From contig CALFVE010000163.1 of assembly GCA_937928475.1 (NCBI GenBank), positions 1-6,110 of the forward strand: a DNA stretch of 6,110 bases, read 5' to 3'. Positions 4,982-6,110 of the stretch are shown piece by piece. The notes under the pieces are model-generated. The model searched no databases and had not been told where the DNA came from. It worked only from the letters and a program-made list of their open reading frames with translations. Position 1 is the first letter of the stretch, and each line of letters opens with the position of its first letter. This DNA comes from an uncultured bacterium. Its GTDB lineage: Bacteria > Armatimonadota > Zipacnadia > Zipacnadales > Zipacnadaceae. A program made the position numbers and the translations under genes.

Positions 4982-6110
4982 ATGAACACATACCATCGTG
5001 TGCGCATCATTGCCGAGGGCGGCCACAACGCCACCGTCGGTGAGGTCCCGGCGATCCTCGCCCGGAGAATCCGCCAGCGGAGCGCTGTGCCGGTTCAGGT
5101 AGCGGCAGGCCCAGCGCAGGCCGGGGAAATGCAGGTGCACCTCGCTATTGCCCCAGATAGCGCGGAGGGCTTCAGGATTGAGTCGCGGGAGCAGGGCGTG
5201 CGCATAATCGGTTCCGGGCAAGCGGAACTGCTCGCCGGTGTGGGGAGGTTTTTACGCGACGCGCGGCTTGGCGAAAGGGAGATCGCGCCGGGGACTTGGC
5301 GAGGGGAGTCAAGCCCCGACTGCCCCGTGCGGGGAATCTACTGCGCGCTCAACAACAACTGGTACTCCTGGGCGCCGCGGGAGGAGATTGAGCAGTACGT
5401 CGAGGACCTGGCGCTGTGGGGGATCAACACGATTGTCACCTATCCGGCGATGGGCGAGGAGAGCACGCCCGACGGTGCGCCCGGCCGTCGGGAGCGGAGC
5501 CGGGAGTTGCTCCAGGCGGCGCGGCGGGTGGGGATGAAGACCGGCCTGCTCATCTCGCCCAACACCGGCCCAAGCAGCGCCCCGGAAGACATCCGAGCGG
5601 AGCCCTTCCCGGACACGGACCCGCCCCGCCGCGGCTTTGCAGGAACGCTGATCTGTCCCAGTCGCCTGGAGGGACTGGCCTATCTCTCCGGACTGCTTGC
5701 ACAAAGCCTCGACGATTACCGCGACCTGGGACTCGACTACGTGGTGTCCTTCCCCTACGACTGCGGGGGTTGCGGCTGCCGGCAGTGCTGGCCCTGGGGC
5801 GCCCGCGGATACCTGAAAATCTGCCGGGAACTGGCGGGGCTGACTCGGCAGCGGTATCCCCACTGCCAGTTTCTGCTGGGAACCTGGTGCTTCGACGTGC
5901 GGGAGGAATGCGATGGCGAGTGGGAGGGCCTGGCGCGCGAACTGGCGCGGGACGCCGGCTGGGTGGACGCGATCATGGCCGACGCCCATGAGGACTTCCC
6001 GACCTACCCGCTGGAGCTGGGCGTGCCCGGTGGTCTGCCGCTCCTGAACTTTGCCGAGATCAGCATGTGGGGGCGGTTCCCCTGGGGAGGGTACGGCGCG
6101 AACCCGCTGC
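4982..6110 (+). CDS. Glycoside-hydrolase-like protein with GH20/GH67-type N-terminal domain (cut by right edge)
   Basis: An open frame of 376 codons runs from the ATG at 4982 off the right edge without a stop. Residues 1-110 look like the small alpha/beta domain that precedes the catalytic barrel in GH20 hexosaminidases and GH67 alpha-glucuronidases, with the pattern EGFRIESREQGVRIIGSGQAELLAGVGRFLRD (62-93). From about 115, CPVRGIYCALNNNWYSWAP and EEIEQYVEDLALWGINTIVTYPAM look like the first strands and helices of a TIM barrel. A cysteine cluster CGGCGCRQC (261-269), followed by WPWGARGYLKI, is the most striking motif; similar C-x-C-x-x-C elements occur in some uncharacterised hydrolase-like proteins. 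No signal peptide is seen, suggesting a cytoplasmic protein. AGGAG (4965-4969) is 12 bases upstream, rather far, and AGAGGA ends only one base from the ATG. Substrate and activity are not established; the family assignment is by pattern, from memory. Confidence 0.65.
   Translation, partial: MNTYHRVRIIAEGGHNATVGEVPAILARRIRQRSAVPVQVAAGPAQAGEMQVHLAIAPDSAEGFRIESREQGVRIIGSGQAELLAGVGRFLRDARLGEREIAPGTWRGESSPDCPVRGIYCALNNNWYSWAPREEIEQYVEDLALWGINTIVTYPAMGEESTPDGAPGRRERSRELLQAARRVGMKTGLLISPNTGPSSAPEDIRAEPFPDTDPPRRGFAGTLICPSRLEGLAYLSGLLAQSLDDYRDLGLDYVVSFPYDCGGCGCRQCWPWGARGYLKICRELAGLTRQRYPHCQFLLGTWCFDVREECDGEWEGLARELARDAGWVDAIMADAHEDFPTYPLELGVPGGLPLLNFAEISMWGRFPWGGYGANPL

Noticed and set aside
5309..5989. 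226-codon minus-strand frame opposite the hydrolase-like gene
   Set aside because: The plus-strand frame is open for the full stretch and has coherent domain patterns; this one is a GC-rich shadow.
1..6110. CRISPR array, insertion sequence, tRNA or rRNA, or defence system
   Set aside because: I saw no regularly spaced repeats, transposase motifs, terminal inverted repeats, RNA genes or defence-protein domains in either strand.

Overview
This is a GC-rich bacterial window from a chromosomal housekeeping region with two divergent blocks. The left block, on the minus strand, carries the conserved order rplU (L21), rpmA (L27), obg (ribosome-assembly GTPase, cut by the left edge). The right block, on the plus strand, carries a fused full-length transketolase, an archease, SmpB, a stand-alone receiver-domain response regulator, and the first 376 codons of a glycoside-hydrolase-like protein that runs off the right edge.

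The organism cannot be named from the window. L27 starts directly with MAHKKG, without the N-terminal extension seen in Firmicutes, and no prp gene lies between rplU and rpmA, so a typical Firmicute is unlikely. High GC, archease in a bacterium, an archaeal-like two-part transketolase in one chain, and a hydrolase-like protein with an RGIY...EEIEQYVEDLALWGIN segment recall Armatimonadota, Chloroflexota or related uncultured lineages. This placement is a low-confidence inference.

Layout: 1-1004 minus-strand rplU-rpmA-obg; 1005-1297 a divergent control region with two good sigma70-type promoters facing away from each other, and a strong hairpin at the very 5' end of the predicted rplU transcript (a candidate L21 leader); 1298-4870 plus-strand tkt, archease, smpB and response regulator with gaps of 90, 48 and 36 bases and no convincing terminator between them, so probably one transcription unit; 4871-4981 a spacer with an 11-bp GCAA-capped hairpin and overlapping alternative stems; 4982-6110 the hydrolase-like gene. 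A short GTAGTCGG-type repeat occurs in the rpmA-obg spacer and again across the transketolase stop codon.

Functionally, most genes serve translation and RNA quality control (L21, L27, Obg, SmpB, and archease as partner of the RNA ligase RtcB) plus central carbon metabolism. I see no defence system, mobile element or CRISPR array. The least understood gene is the terminal hydrolase-like one; the most testable regulatory signals are the rplU leader and the 4902-4950 structure.
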